64,000 bases of DNA, taken from Litorivicinus sp. (lineage in GTDB: Bacteria > Pseudomonadota > Gammaproteobacteria > Pseudomonadales > Litorivicinaceae). Below are positions 27,625-35,264 of this stretch, piece after piece; the first letter of the stretch is position 1; each line of letters begins with the position of its first letter. The position numbers were made by a program, and so were the translations under genes. Where the stretch lies: NCBI GenBank assembly GCA_028339155.1, contig JAOLBK010000001.1:1-64000 (forward strand), written 5' to 3'. The notes beneath the pieces were generated by a model. The model did no database searches, was not told where the DNA came from, and was given only the letters and a program-made list of their open reading frames with translations.

Positions 27625-28460
27625 ATAACGTCTACGGTGGGGTTAAACACCAAACTCAACTGTAAGCGATAGTCAGAGCGGTTATAGATATGAGTAACTC
27701 AAAAAAATGGGCGCAGATCAAAGTGAAAAACGGCTTAGGTAAGGGCGAACAAAAAATTCTTTTAAGCCAGTTTTGGCAATCACCTAAGTAACTGCTTAGG
27801 TTGTAACTGCGTTGTCTTTTTGCTTGAGGATTGATCTGAGTTATTTGATCGTTCGCAAGGACCTCATTTTAGAATCCGTGGGGTATGCAAACCGGGTTTT
27901 CAGATTCAAGACTTTAAAAGACAAAGTTTTTAATTATTTTTTTTAATCTCAATTTATTCTTTAATAGATAGGGGCAATAATATGAATTGCAAGTAGTGGT
28001 TCAGGCCATGAAAACTAGTCAGCTTTTTGATCTGTATTAATCATCTTGGGCTCATTACTCGAGCTTATGATTTTTTTGTTCTTGACTGGGTACTTCCCCT
28101 TGCGTTTGTTGGCAGGAATTGATGGGCCGTTTAGGGACAAAAAATCGGCATGCATTGAAGCCTAAGTGGCGTCATCTCCATTATTAATAAAATACTTCAT
28201 TTCGTTGTATCCAAGTCGAGCGGCAGCGGTCGAAAGCGATTTTGCTATATCAGATAATTTTTGTGCGACCATTTGTAATATCGATACTTTGACGACCCTG
28301 CTCAAAGATGAGTGATAAGAGACGGGGTGCATGAAGGTTGTCAGAGAAGCGATCTTTTTGATGTATAAAAAGGAGATGAAGTACCATTGATCCTTGGAAC
28401 CATCCGAATGTTTAATTGTTAATACTCGAACCCGCCCATGACCCCGATTAGGAGTTGTTT
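27625..28460. other. 836-bp intergenic region with competing hairpins
   Basis: No protein gene I can defend. CTTAGGT (27734-27740), ACCTAAG (27782-27788) and CTTAGGT (27795-27801) allow two exclusive stems, the nearer one with a TAACTG loop. A 33-codon basic ORF (27690-27791) lacks a ribosome-binding site and ends in this hairpin. The remainder (27830-28150) is AT-rich with long A and T runs. Confidence 0.4.
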
Positions 28461-29474
28461 TTGGATTCTGTAACACAAGCTGTTTTAGGTGGCGCAATTG
28501 CATATGCTGTGTTGGGCCGGCGTTTGGGAAAGCGGGCTGCGGTCTATGGTCTTGCCTTGGGCACCGTACCTGACCTTGACGTTTTAATTGATTTTGGCGG
28601 TCCGATTGAGAACATGACTTATCACCGAGGTTTCTCGCACTCTGTTTTCGTTCAGGCGCTAATTACGCCGGTTTTGGCTTGGCTGGTTTCTGGAAGCAAG
28701 CTAGAAAGAGGCCCAACGTTTATCCAGTGGTGTGTAGCGATCTACCTATGCTTTGTAACGCACTCACTGGCAGACTTTTTTACAGTCTACGGAACTCAAT
28801 TATTTTGGCCTCTGACCGACCACCCTTTCGCTCACTCGATTCTTTTCATCGTTGATCCGATATATACATTACCGCTGATCATCGCTGTGATTGGCGCGCT
28901 TATGATTCGCCACAAAGACAAGGCGCTGAGGCTCAATAAGGCCATGTTAGTACTCTCGAGCCTTTATTTGGTCTGGAGTTTCGGAGCTAAGTTGGTAATC
29001 GATGAAAAAATTCAAATAGCTCTCAGCAAGCACGGGATTAATCCAGGGGTTTACGAATCGACACCTGCACCCCTGAACACACTGTTATGGCGTGGAGTTG
29101 CAGTTGAAGGTAATAACTATTACGAGATCTGGGCGTCTGTATTTGATGATGTCGACCAGATTCAAGTGAGCAGGTTTCCTCGTAACATTGAATTGCTCTC
29201 GTCTATCTTTGAGCATCAGAACATCAGACGCTTGATCTGGTTTACCAAAGGGCAATACAAGGCGTGGCAGTCTGAAGAGCAGATCTTTATTTCTGACCTC
29301 CGGATGGGGGTTGAAGGTGCATATGTGTTCAACTTCGAGGTTGGACTCAAAAGAGATGATGGAACTGAGATAGGTAGTTTCCAGCGACTCGAGCAGCAGC
29401 CTGATCTTGGTAGATTAAGCACTGTTTGGAAACGTATTTTTGATCCAGCAGTGAGAGTATCCGTACAGCCTTAG
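28461..29474 (+). CDS. Inner-membrane metal-dependent hydrolase (YdjM/DUF457 family)
   Basis: 337-residue membrane protein of the LexA-binding/YdjM family. TTG 28461 is preferred (GGAG 6 nt upstream) since the family starts MDSxTQAxLG. Conserved residues include PDLDVLIDFGG and YHRGFSHSVF, likely metal ligands, and H-HSLADFFTVYGTQLFWPLTD. Five or six hydrophobic helices occupy residues 1-185; a soluble C-terminal domain follows. Enzymatic substrate is not established for the family. No operon partner visible. Confidence 0.82.
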   Translation: MDSVTQAVLGGAIAYAVLGRRLGKRAAVYGLALGTVPDLDVLIDFGGPIENMTYHRGFSHSVFVQALITPVLAWLVSGSKLERGPTFIQWCVAIYLCFVTHSLADFFTVYGTQLFWPLTDHPFAHSILFIVDPIYTLPLIIAVIGALMIRHKDKALRLNKAMLVLSSLYLVWSFGAKLVIDEKIQIALSKHGINPGVYESTPAPLNTLLWRGVAVEGNNYYEIWASVFDDVDQIQVSRFPRNIELLSSIFEHQNIRRLIWFTKGQYKAWQSEEQIFISDLRMGVEGAYVFNFEVGLKRDDGTEIGSFQRLEQQPDLGRLSTVWKRIFDPAVRVSVQP

Positions 29475-29736
29475 ATTTTTGATTGTCAGATCAACTGCTA
29501 TTTGCTTAAAACGACATGACTTTTTCATCGTTTCTCCCGAACCATTCTCACCTGCCTGGTCGCTTCGTTATGTTCTGGAAATATCTTTATCCGAAAAAGC
29601 CGATAAATTTCACGCCCTGTAGATTTAGTTTTTACATCGTTGGAATTTGAAGAAAGGTGACTTTGGCAATGCGTATAAAATCTTTGCCTCAGCTTTATCC
29701 TAGGGAAATAGGTGGACTTCCCAGGGTCTTGTAGAA
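29475..29736. other. Intergenic region between hydrolase gene and tmRNA terminator
   Basis: No supported gene. A 71-codon minus-strand ORF (29525-29740) starts within the ssrA terminator and has no ribosome-binding site. No copy of the tmRNA 3' end (possible att site) is seen here. Confidence 0.4.
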
Positions 29737-29764
29737 ACAAAAAAGCCCGCTAAGAAGCGGGCTT
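29737..29764 (-). terminator. Rho-independent terminator of ssrA
   Basis: On the minus strand AAGCCCGC-TTCTTA-GCGGGCTT followed by TTTTGT, 44 nt after the tmRNA CCA end. Confidence 0.92.
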
Positions 29765-29807
29765 AGGCGAAGTTTCTGAATTGTGCGAATCAATCCGAAG
29801 CTTAATT

Positions 29808-30168
29808 TGGTGGAGACGGCGGGATTTGAACCCGCGTCCGTCAGTACGCTGCCAAACGCTCTACATGCTTAGTCGCGTTTTTGAATTTAAGGTTCGATCT
29901 CCCAACGCACAGGGATCACAAACCCGAGTCAAGTGAAAATTTAGCTTTTTGACCCCTGACACAGTCTCTGAGCGAGTCTCTGTTTTTGAACCCTGTTGAT
30001 AAGGACCAGAGACGATCCCCATCCAGGGCCTAGCGTTATGCTGCTAGAGCGTAGTTTTCGTCGTTGGCAGTTTTAGCTAACGAGCCCACAGTTGGGTTAA
30101 CGAGTACTGTAGAACTACTCGGCATGCACATTTGGTTTTGTTCCCGGCGTCGAATCCATATCGTCCCC
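29808..30168 (-). ncRNA. ssrA: tmRNA (SsrA)
   Basis: 361-nt transfer-messenger RNA rescuing stalled ribosomes with SmpB. The 5' end GGGGACGATATGG pairs with CGTCTCC at the 3' end, which carries an encoded CCA and the T-arm GGGTTCAAATCCC. The tag frame (30068-30036) reads ANDENYALAA then TAA, identical to the E. coli tag after the resume alanine. G-U pair G3-U matches the tRNA-Ala-like acceptor identity. smpB lies about 630 bp upstream on the same strand, separated by the LysE gene. Confidence 0.97.
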
Positions 30169-30202
30169 AGTTAGAGAAGTATCCGCTTTAAACCTTATTT
30201 AC

Positions 30203-30802
30203 TCAAATGATTTTTATGCCGAGCATAAGCGCTGATACTAAAAGCAATGCCCCTATCGTCTGGTTAATACCGATCATTATGTTTGACTTTAGAAGTCCGC
30301 GAGCAGCGTGCGCGAAATATGCAACTCCGAGATACACTGTTGTATCGATAGCCCCAGCTAAAAATCCCATCAAAAGATGGTTCTGTAATGAGTGAGACGG
30401 GTTTACAAACGGCCCGAAGATTGCGAGAAAAAAGACCAGCACCTTGGGATTGACTATGGCAATGCCAAATCCTGCAATTAATCCACTTTGTGTTGTTAGG
30501 CTCTCTGGTAGAGGTGGATGACCTGAGCGGACCAGTCGGTATCCAAAGAAAGCCAGCAACCCAATTCCACTCCAGTTGAGTACCTGCGATAAGGCCGGCA
30601 ACACAAAAAGTAACGCTGAGAGACCAAAGATTGTGGAGAGGGCAAAGACAGTAATTCCAAGGCCATGGCCAATGGCGCCGTACACTCCGACCGCGGTACC
30701 GCGCGAGATTGACATCGTCAGGATCATTAGCCAGGAAAGTCCTGGAGAAGCTGCGCCGGCTAGACAGAGAAGACTGAGTTTAATCCAGTCGATTTCTGGC
30801 AT
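30203..30802 (-). CDS. LysE/RhtB-family amino-acid exporter
   Basis: 199-residue inner-membrane protein with six hydrophobic helices. AAGAASPGLSWLMILTMSISRG near the start carries the family motif (PGP-like), followed by GIGLLAFFGYRLVRSG and GFGIAIVNPKVLVFFLAIFGPFV, all typical of LysE/RhtB. These carriers export amino acids or analogues. Its ATG shares a base with the smpB stop (TAATG), so it is coupled to smpB. Confidence 0.88.
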   Translation of the reverse strand: MPEIDWIKLSLLCLAGAASPGLSWLMILTMSISRGTAVGVYGAIGHGLGITVFALSTIFGLSALLFVLPALSQVLNWSGIGLLAFFGYRLVRSGHPPLPESLTTQSGLIAGFGIAIVNPKVLVFFLAIFGPFVNPSHSLQNHLLMGFLAGAIDTTVYLGVAYFAHAARGLLKSNIMIGINQTIGALLLVSALMLGIKII

Positions 30803-31278
30803 TAGCGTACTAGATGACGAACGGTCCGCTGTTTTTCAATACTCCATTCTCGATCTTTAATGGTATCCCGCTTGTCGTGTTGTTTTTTGCCGAGGGCCAG
30901 ACCGATTTTGAGTTTCACGTAAGGGCCTTTCCAAAACATCTCGAGCGGAATACATGCATGGCCTTTTTTACTCAGTGCGCCATGGATAGTTGCTAATTCT
31001 TTTTTATGCAATAACAGTTTGCGCGTCCGGGTAGGTTCTGCAATCACATGGGTGGAGGCGGTTTGAAGCGGCGTGATTTGCGAATTAAGTAAGTAGGCTT
31101 CACCATTTCGAACAATCACATAAGTGTCTGTAAGATTGGCTTTTCCCGCTCGGATGGATTTTACTTCCCAGCCGAGCAACTGCAGCCCAGCTTCGAAAGT
31201 GTGATCAATGTGATAATCAAATCGAGCGCGTTTATTTGCGGCGATCTGATTAGATGGTGTTTGATTTTTCTTGGCCAT
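30802..31278 (-). CDS. smpB: SsrA-binding protein SmpB
   Basis: 158-residue tmRNA partner. Start placed at ATG 31278 (MAKKNQTP), as in the family; the longer ORF to 31380 would overlap the divergent ratA. NKRARFDYHIDHTFEAGLQLLGWEVKSIRAGKANL and the basic C-terminal tail KKQHDKRDTIKDREW are diagnostic; the tail reads the empty mRNA channel. Ribosome-binding site is weak (AGGA is far upstream). Divergent from ratA with a 54-bp gap. Confidence 0.96.
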   Translation of the reverse strand: MAKKNQTPSNQIAANKRARFDYHIDHTFEAGLQLLGWEVKSIRAGKANLTDTYVIVRNGEAYLLNSQITPLQTASTHVIAEPTRTRKLLLHKKELATIHGALSKKGHACIPLEMFWKGPYVKLKIGLALGKKQHDKRDTIKDREWSIEKQRTVRHLVR

Positions 31279-31332
31279 GGCGCGCGACTTTACGTATATT
31301 TCCTGGTTCGTCAAATGACGTGTGAGGATTGA

Positions 31333-31779
31333 ATGCCTAAGATTACTCGTACAGCGCTGGTTTCGCACTCTGCGGAGCAAATGTTTGATCTAGTCGGTGA
31401 CTTTGCTAAGTACCCTGAATTTCTGCCATGGTGCTCTGGGGCTAAGGTTATCAAGAGTTCTGAGTCTGAGATTATTGGTGAACTACAGATCCAAAAAGGA
31501 GTTGTTCGGCAATCTTTTTCTACCCGAAACTATCTTACACGTCCGGCACGAATAGATCTTTCTTTGGTCAGCGGGCCATTTAAGTCACTGAGCGGCTATT
31601 GGAAATTTGAGCAATTGGGCGATCATGCTTGTCGGATTACGTTGGAGCTGGAGTTTGAGTTTTCAGCTCGCGTGATTGCTATGGCAATTGGCGCTATTTT
31701 CTCCCAAATTGCAGGAAGTCTGGTTGATGCTTTCTGCGAGCGAGCCGATCAATTGTATGTAACTCCCCGTGGAGATTGA
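31333..31779 (+). CDS. ratA: RatA/COQ10-type START-domain protein
   Basis: 148-residue START/polyketide-cyclase fold protein. Starts MPKITRTALVSHSAEQMFDLVGDFAKYPEFLPWCSGAKV, the signature of the RatA/Coq10 family. E. coli RatA was reported to block ribosome subunit association, while Coq10 relatives bind ubiquinone; which applies here is unknown. GAGG precedes the ATG. Overlaps rnfH by 11 bp, the standard gammaproteobacterial arrangement. Confidence 0.9.
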   Translation: MPKITRTALVSHSAEQMFDLVGDFAKYPEFLPWCSGAKVIKSSESEIIGELQIQKGVVRQSFSTRNYLTRPARIDLSLVSGPFKSLSGYWKFEQLGDHACRITLELEFEFSARVIAMAIGAIFSQIAGSLVDAFCERADQLYVTPRGD

Positions 31780-32065
31780 AGTTGTTTATGGGACGGCTGA
31801 AACGCAGCGCGTGGTTCGGCTTAAGGTTGTTGAGGGTACAACTGTTTACGAAGCGGCAACTCTTTCAAATCTTGAGCTTGAGTTTCCCGAGATCGATCTA
31901 GAGTCGATACCTATGGGTGTCTTTGGGGTTCGTGTTAAAATGGCCACCACGACGATCCTTCATCCGGGCGATCGGGTGGAGCTTTATCGACCTTTGATAG
32001 TGGATCCGAAGGAGAGCCGCCGCTCTCGCGCTGAATTTCAGAAACGCGGTCGCGTTCAAAAATGA
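31769..32065 (+). CDS. rnfH: RnfH-family ubiquitin-like protein (RatB)
   Basis: 98-residue beta-grasp protein of UPF0125. GTG start 31769; the body MEIEVVYGTAETQRVVRLKV and GVFGVRVKMATTTILHPGDRVELYRPLIVDPKESRR is family-standard. Function is not firmly known; context with ratA is conserved. Its last 131 bp are read antisense by bamE. Confidence 0.9.
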   Translation: MEIEVVYGTAETQRVVRLKVVEGTTVYEAATLSNLELEFPEIDLESIPMGVFGVRVKMATTTILHPGDRVELYRPLIVDPKESRRSRAEFQKRGRVQK

Positions 32066-32333
32066 GAATTAAATAGTTGTTTTGACGGATCTCACCGTTA
32101 AAAACGATGCGCTCCAGATAAATCCATCGGTTTGGGTTAAATGTGCTCACTGTGACTGGAGAGCCTAGCAAGAATTTAATTTGATCACGAGTCATGCCGA
32201 CTTCGATACGTTCAATCTGATCTTGGATAAGTCGATTGCCCTGAACAATTTCTTCTTTGTAGACTTTTGCCATGCTGCAGCTGGTTAGTGTCAGAGTTAA
32301 AATAACAACTGAAATCGGTATTAAACGCATCAA
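31935..32333 (-). CDS. bamE: Outer-membrane assembly lipoprotein BamE
   Basis: 132-residue lipoprotein of the BAM complex. Signal peptide with lipobox LTSC (C19), then QGNRLIQDQIERIEVGMTRDQIKFLLGSP and RWIYLERIVFNG, the SmpA/OmlA fold. The last ~43 residues (SGGSPSDPL ... SSWWPF) are low-complexity, lie beyond the folded domain and are encoded antisense to rnfH. Two adjacent ATGs are possible starts. Divergent from fur with a 62-bp gap. Confidence 0.93.
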   Translation of the reverse strand: MMRLIPISVVILTLTLTSCSMAKVYKEEIVQGNRLIQDQIERIEVGMTRDQIKFLLGSPVTVSTFNPNRWIYLERIVFNGEIRQNNYLILIFERDRVSEIQRESGGSPSDPLSKVDKAPPDRPDEGSSWWPF

Positions 32334-32395
32334 TAACTCCGTAAGTACGCTAAGGTCCGCATAATAGGGGCCTAACGTGTGAGAGTCTATGCGCG

Positions 32396-32812
32396 ATGCA
32401 ATACGAAACTAAAGAACTCAAAAAAGTTGGCCTTAAGGCAACTTTGCCACGTATACATGTTTTGCAATTGCTGCTTTCAGCGGAGGGTGAGCATATGTCC
32501 GCAGAGGTGGTATATCGGAAACTACATGAGGCTGGTGTCGACGTTAACTTAGCAACTATTTATCGGGTATTGACGCAGTTTCAGGAAGCCGGTCTAGTCG
32601 AGCGTCATCAGTTTGATACTGCAACCAATGTGTTCGAACTGAAGTCAGATAGTCATCATGATCATATGGTTTGCGTGCGTTGCCAGAAGGTTATTGAATA
32701 TGTGAGCCCTGAAATAGAAAGCTTGCAGGAAAAAATCGCGGCTGATCACGAATGCGAAATCGTTGACCACACGCATATTATTTATGTTGTTTGTCCTAGC
32801 TGCAGGAGCTAG
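32396..32812 (+). CDS. fur: Ferric uptake regulator Fur
   Basis: 138-residue iron-responsive repressor. Winged helix with AEVVYRKLHEAGVDVNLATIYRVLTQFQEAGLV, metal site SHHDHMVCVRCQKVIEY and the second cysteine pair CPSC at the C-terminus. Probably controls the iron ABC operon of this window, though I did not find a convincing Fur box there. Convergent with recN, 10 bp apart. Confidence 0.95.
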   Translation: MQYETKELKKVGLKATLPRIHVLQLLLSAEGEHMSAEVVYRKLHEAGVDVNLATIYRVLTQFQEAGLVERHQFDTATNVFELKSDSHHDHMVCVRCQKVIEYVSPEIESLQEKIAADHECEIVDHTHIIYVVCPSCRS

Positions 32813-32822
32813 TCCATTTTAA

Positions 32823-34493
32823 CTAGATGCTACTGTGCGGACTCAAGAGCTCCTCCGCAGCCTCCAGGGTTGCATCCGTGATCCGATGCCCTCCAAGCAT
32901 CCGTGCAATTTCGTTGATACGTTCATTCCGCGTTAGCAGGCGAGCGCCACTGACTGTTACGTCATAATTTGATTGTTTTTCGATGTGCAAGTGAGCGTCT
33001 GAATGTCCGGCGACTTGGGGTTGGTGCGTGACCACTAATACTTGTGCATTTAACGCTAATGTTTTTAGCAGCCGCCCGACCTGGGCAGCTGTTTTTCCAC
33101 CAATCCCGACATCCACTTCATCAAATATAATTGTTGGCGTTGCCATTTTTGCTGCTGTAATCACTTGAATTGCTAAGCCTACTCGTGAAAGCTCTCCCCC
33201 TGAGGCAATTTTTGATAGGGGCCCGCCTTGCTGTCCAGGATTGGGCTGGAAAAAAAACTGGACCGACTCTTTTCCTTGCGCAGTCAGCTGGGCGACTGGT
33301 AACAATTGAATGGTTAGGCGGGCGTACTCCATTCCGAGATCGGCGAAGTGGCCGGTAATCTGTTCAGATAAAACTTTTGCTGCTTCCACTCGTTTTGTTG
33401 TGAGTTGCGCGGCTATCTGCTCTGCTTTTGAGCGAAGGCTTGAGACTTCTTGCTCAAGACCGGGTATCCGATCACTTGCATCTTCGGCTGCGTTAAGTCT
33501 TGTTTTGAGCGTCTGATGCAGCTCTGTGAGTTGCTTTGGCTCAATTCTGTGCTTACGTGCAAGTGTGAAGATGAGCGCGAGCCGTTCCTCAACAAATTTT
33601 AGCTTCTCGGGATCTAGTTCAAAAGCATCTTTTGCGTGTTGTATTTCGGATTTGGCCTCAGAAAGCCCGATGGCTACTTGATCAAGTAATTTGGCTGCAT
33701 TAGCAAGGGTAATATGTCTTTCCGAAGACCGCGATAAATCGGCCGCAAGACGCTCGGTTACGGCAATGATTCCTTGCTCGTCAGTCCCTACTAGTTGTTC
33801 GAGCGCTAATTCAGTTAGGTGAAGAAAGCTTTCTCCTGAGGCGAGTTGATGTTGTTCTAAATCGAGGGTTTCGAATTCACCGTCTTTAAGGGCTAGTGCA
33901 TCGAGTTCTTCGCATTGAAAGTTTAAAAGGTCGCGCTCTGCGTCCGCTTTTTCTGAGTCTGATCGTAATGTATCAAGCTGCGTTTTAGTTACTTTCCATT
34001 GCGCAAAAAGGGTGGAAAATTCATGGCGAGTTTGGCTGTGGTCGGCGTATTCATCGAGCAAATCTTGCTGTCGCTTAGCTTGTGTCAATTGAAGACTGGC
34101 ATGCTGTGTATGCATGAGCACCAAACGATCCGCCAACTCTTTTAGTTCGGCTGCGGAGATTGAAACCCCATTGACATAGGCTTTTGATCGGCCTTCAGCG
34201 GTCACAGTGCGACGGAGAATCAGCTCGGTTTCATTGGTTAGATCATTTTCAGTAAGCCATTTTTGAGCCGCTGGTAGTTGGGTAATGTCGAACGATGCCG
34301 AGATTTGGGCTCTTTCGGTTCCGGCGCGCACCAGGCTTGCGTCCGCACGTGCACCCAGGGCCAGTTCTAAAGCATCCAAGACTAATGATTTGCCGGCGCC
34401 GGTGTCCCCTGTAATCGCAATAAAACCAGCGCTCAGTTCGAGATCGACTGAGGCAAGAGTTGCTAAATTTTGTACGTTGAGTTCTTTGAGCAT
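32823..34493 (-). CDS. recN: DNA repair protein RecN
   Basis: 556-residue SMC-like double-strand-break repair ATPase. N-terminal MLKELNVQNLATLASVDLEL and Walker A ITGDTGAGKSLVLDAL, central coiled coils (~155-370), C-terminal signature IASGGELSRVGLAIQV and Walker B TIIFDEVDVGIGG. In many relatives recN is SOS-induced, but no CTG-N10-CAG box is visible in the 92-bp gap to grpE. Divergent from grpE. Confidence 0.95.
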   Translation of the reverse strand: MLKELNVQNLATLASVDLELSAGFIAITGDTGAGKSLVLDALELALGARADASLVRAGTERAQISASFDITQLPAAQKWLTENDLTNETELILRRTVTAEGRSKAYVNGVSISAAELKELADRLVLMHTQHASLQLTQAKRQQDLLDEYADHSQTRHEFSTLFAQWKVTKTQLDTLRSDSEKADAERDLLNFQCEELDALALKDGEFETLDLEQHQLASGESFLHLTELALEQLVGTDEQGIIAVTERLAADLSRSSERHITLANAAKLLDQVAIGLSEAKSEIQHAKDAFELDPEKLKFVEERLALIFTLARKHRIEPKQLTELHQTLKTRLNAAEDASDRIPGLEQEVSSLRSKAEQIAAQLTTKRVEAAKVLSEQITGHFADLGMEYARLTIQLLPVAQLTAQGKESVQFFFQPNPGQQGGPLSKIASGGELSRVGLAIQVITAAKMATPTIIFDEVDVGIGGKTAAQVGRLLKTLALNAQVLVVTHQPQVAGHSDAHLHIEKQSNYDVTVSGARLLTRNERINEIARMLGGHRITDATLEAAEELLSPHSSI

Positions 34494-34503
34494 CTGCTTA
34501 TGT

Positions 34504-34531
34504 GTTGAAACTAAAAAATCTGACCTTATAC
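34504..34531 (+). promoter_or_regulatory. Candidate sigma-32 promoter for grpE-dnaK-dnaJ
   Basis: GTTGAAA, 13 nt, CCTTATAC resembles the heat-shock consensus and shares the CTTATA -10 core with the hsp20 promoter candidate. About 55 nt upstream of the grpE ATG. Confidence 0.5.
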
Positions 34532-34585
34532 ATGCCGTTCAATTTAAGAGTGTAACTTAGTTGTGGAAAAAACAAGGAGGAGAAG

Positions 34586-35182
34586 ATGACGGACGAGAAA
34601 TCGCGTAAAGAGGATGGGAAAATTAAAGATCCCATTGAAGGCGCAGAGATTAATCTAGTTGATGATGAGGATGCGCCGTTAGAGCCTCCATTTGATGAGA
34701 TCTCTGGTGACTCAGTCGATGATGATTTGGCTAGTGTTGAGACGCAGATTTATGAGCTAAAAGATGCGCTATTAAGGTCCCAAGCTGATCTTCAAAATGT
34801 TAGACGCCGAGCTGAGCGCGATCTAGAAAATGCTCACAAGTATGCGGTTGAAAAATTCGTCAAAGACTTGCTGCCAGTCTTGGATTCAATGGATCGTGCC
34901 TTGCAGCTTGCAGAGACCACCGAGGGGTTTGATTCATCGATGCTAGAAGGCATGAAAATGACTCATAAATTGCTTGTGGATACAGCAGTGAAGCATGGCA
35001 TTGAGCCAATTGATCCAGTGGGCTCTCCATTTGATCCAAACCAGCACCAAGCAATGAGTATGGTGGAATCGGATGAACAAGAGGCGAATACAGTCGTCTC
35101 AGTCATGCAGAAAGGATACAAGCTTGAAGGGCGTGTTATGCGGCCGGCGATGGTAGTCGTTAGCAAAATTCCTGGCAATTAG
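34586..35182 (+). CDS. grpE: GrpE nucleotide-exchange factor
   Basis: 198-residue DnaK co-chaperone releasing ADP. Acidic N-terminus (~1-50), long coiled coil (LKDALLRSQADLQNVRRRAERDLENAHKYAVEKFVKDLLPVLDSMDRAL) and a C-terminal beta domain with HGIEPIDPVGSPFDPNQHQAM and GYKLEGRVMRPAMVVVSK. GGAGGAG lies just before the ATG. First gene of the Hsp70 operon. Confidence 0.96.
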   Translation: MTDEKSRKEDGKIKDPIEGAEINLVDDEDAPLEPPFDEISGDSVDDDLASVETQIYELKDALLRSQADLQNVRRRAERDLENAHKYAVEKFVKDLLPVLDSMDRALQLAETTEGFDSSMLEGMKMTHKLLVDTAVKHGIEPIDPVGSPFDPNQHQAMSMVESDEQEANTVVSVMQKGYKLEGRVMRPAMVVVSKIPGN

Positions 35183-35190
35183 AGCTTGAA

Positions 35191-35208
35191 TGCGGCCAAT
35201 TGACCGCA
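35191..35208. repeat. Near-perfect palindrome between grpE and dnaK
   Basis: TGCGGCCAATTGACCGCA: 5-bp GC arms round a CAATTG centre. Could be a processing hairpin or operator in the operon. Confidence 0.35.
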
Positions 35209-35264
35209 ATGATTAGGTAAGAATTTCCAGGGTATTGGACAAGAATTAACAGAGAGGAATAACC

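Noticed and set aside
27690-27791. 33-codon basic ORF
   Set aside because: No ribosome-binding site; ends inside a hairpin.
28162-28503. 113-codon minus-strand ORF
   Set aside because: Overlaps the start of the YdjM-like gene, no ribosome-binding site, composition unlike a folded protein. A 36-residue end (MVAQKLSDIAK...) is the only plausible part.
29525-29740. 71-codon minus-strand ORF beside tmRNA, considered as integrase remnant
   Set aside because: Starts within the ssrA terminator; no integrase motif and no repeat of the tmRNA 3' end.
34494-34585. LexA box for recN
   Set aside because: No CTG-N10-CAG site found in the recN-grpE gap.
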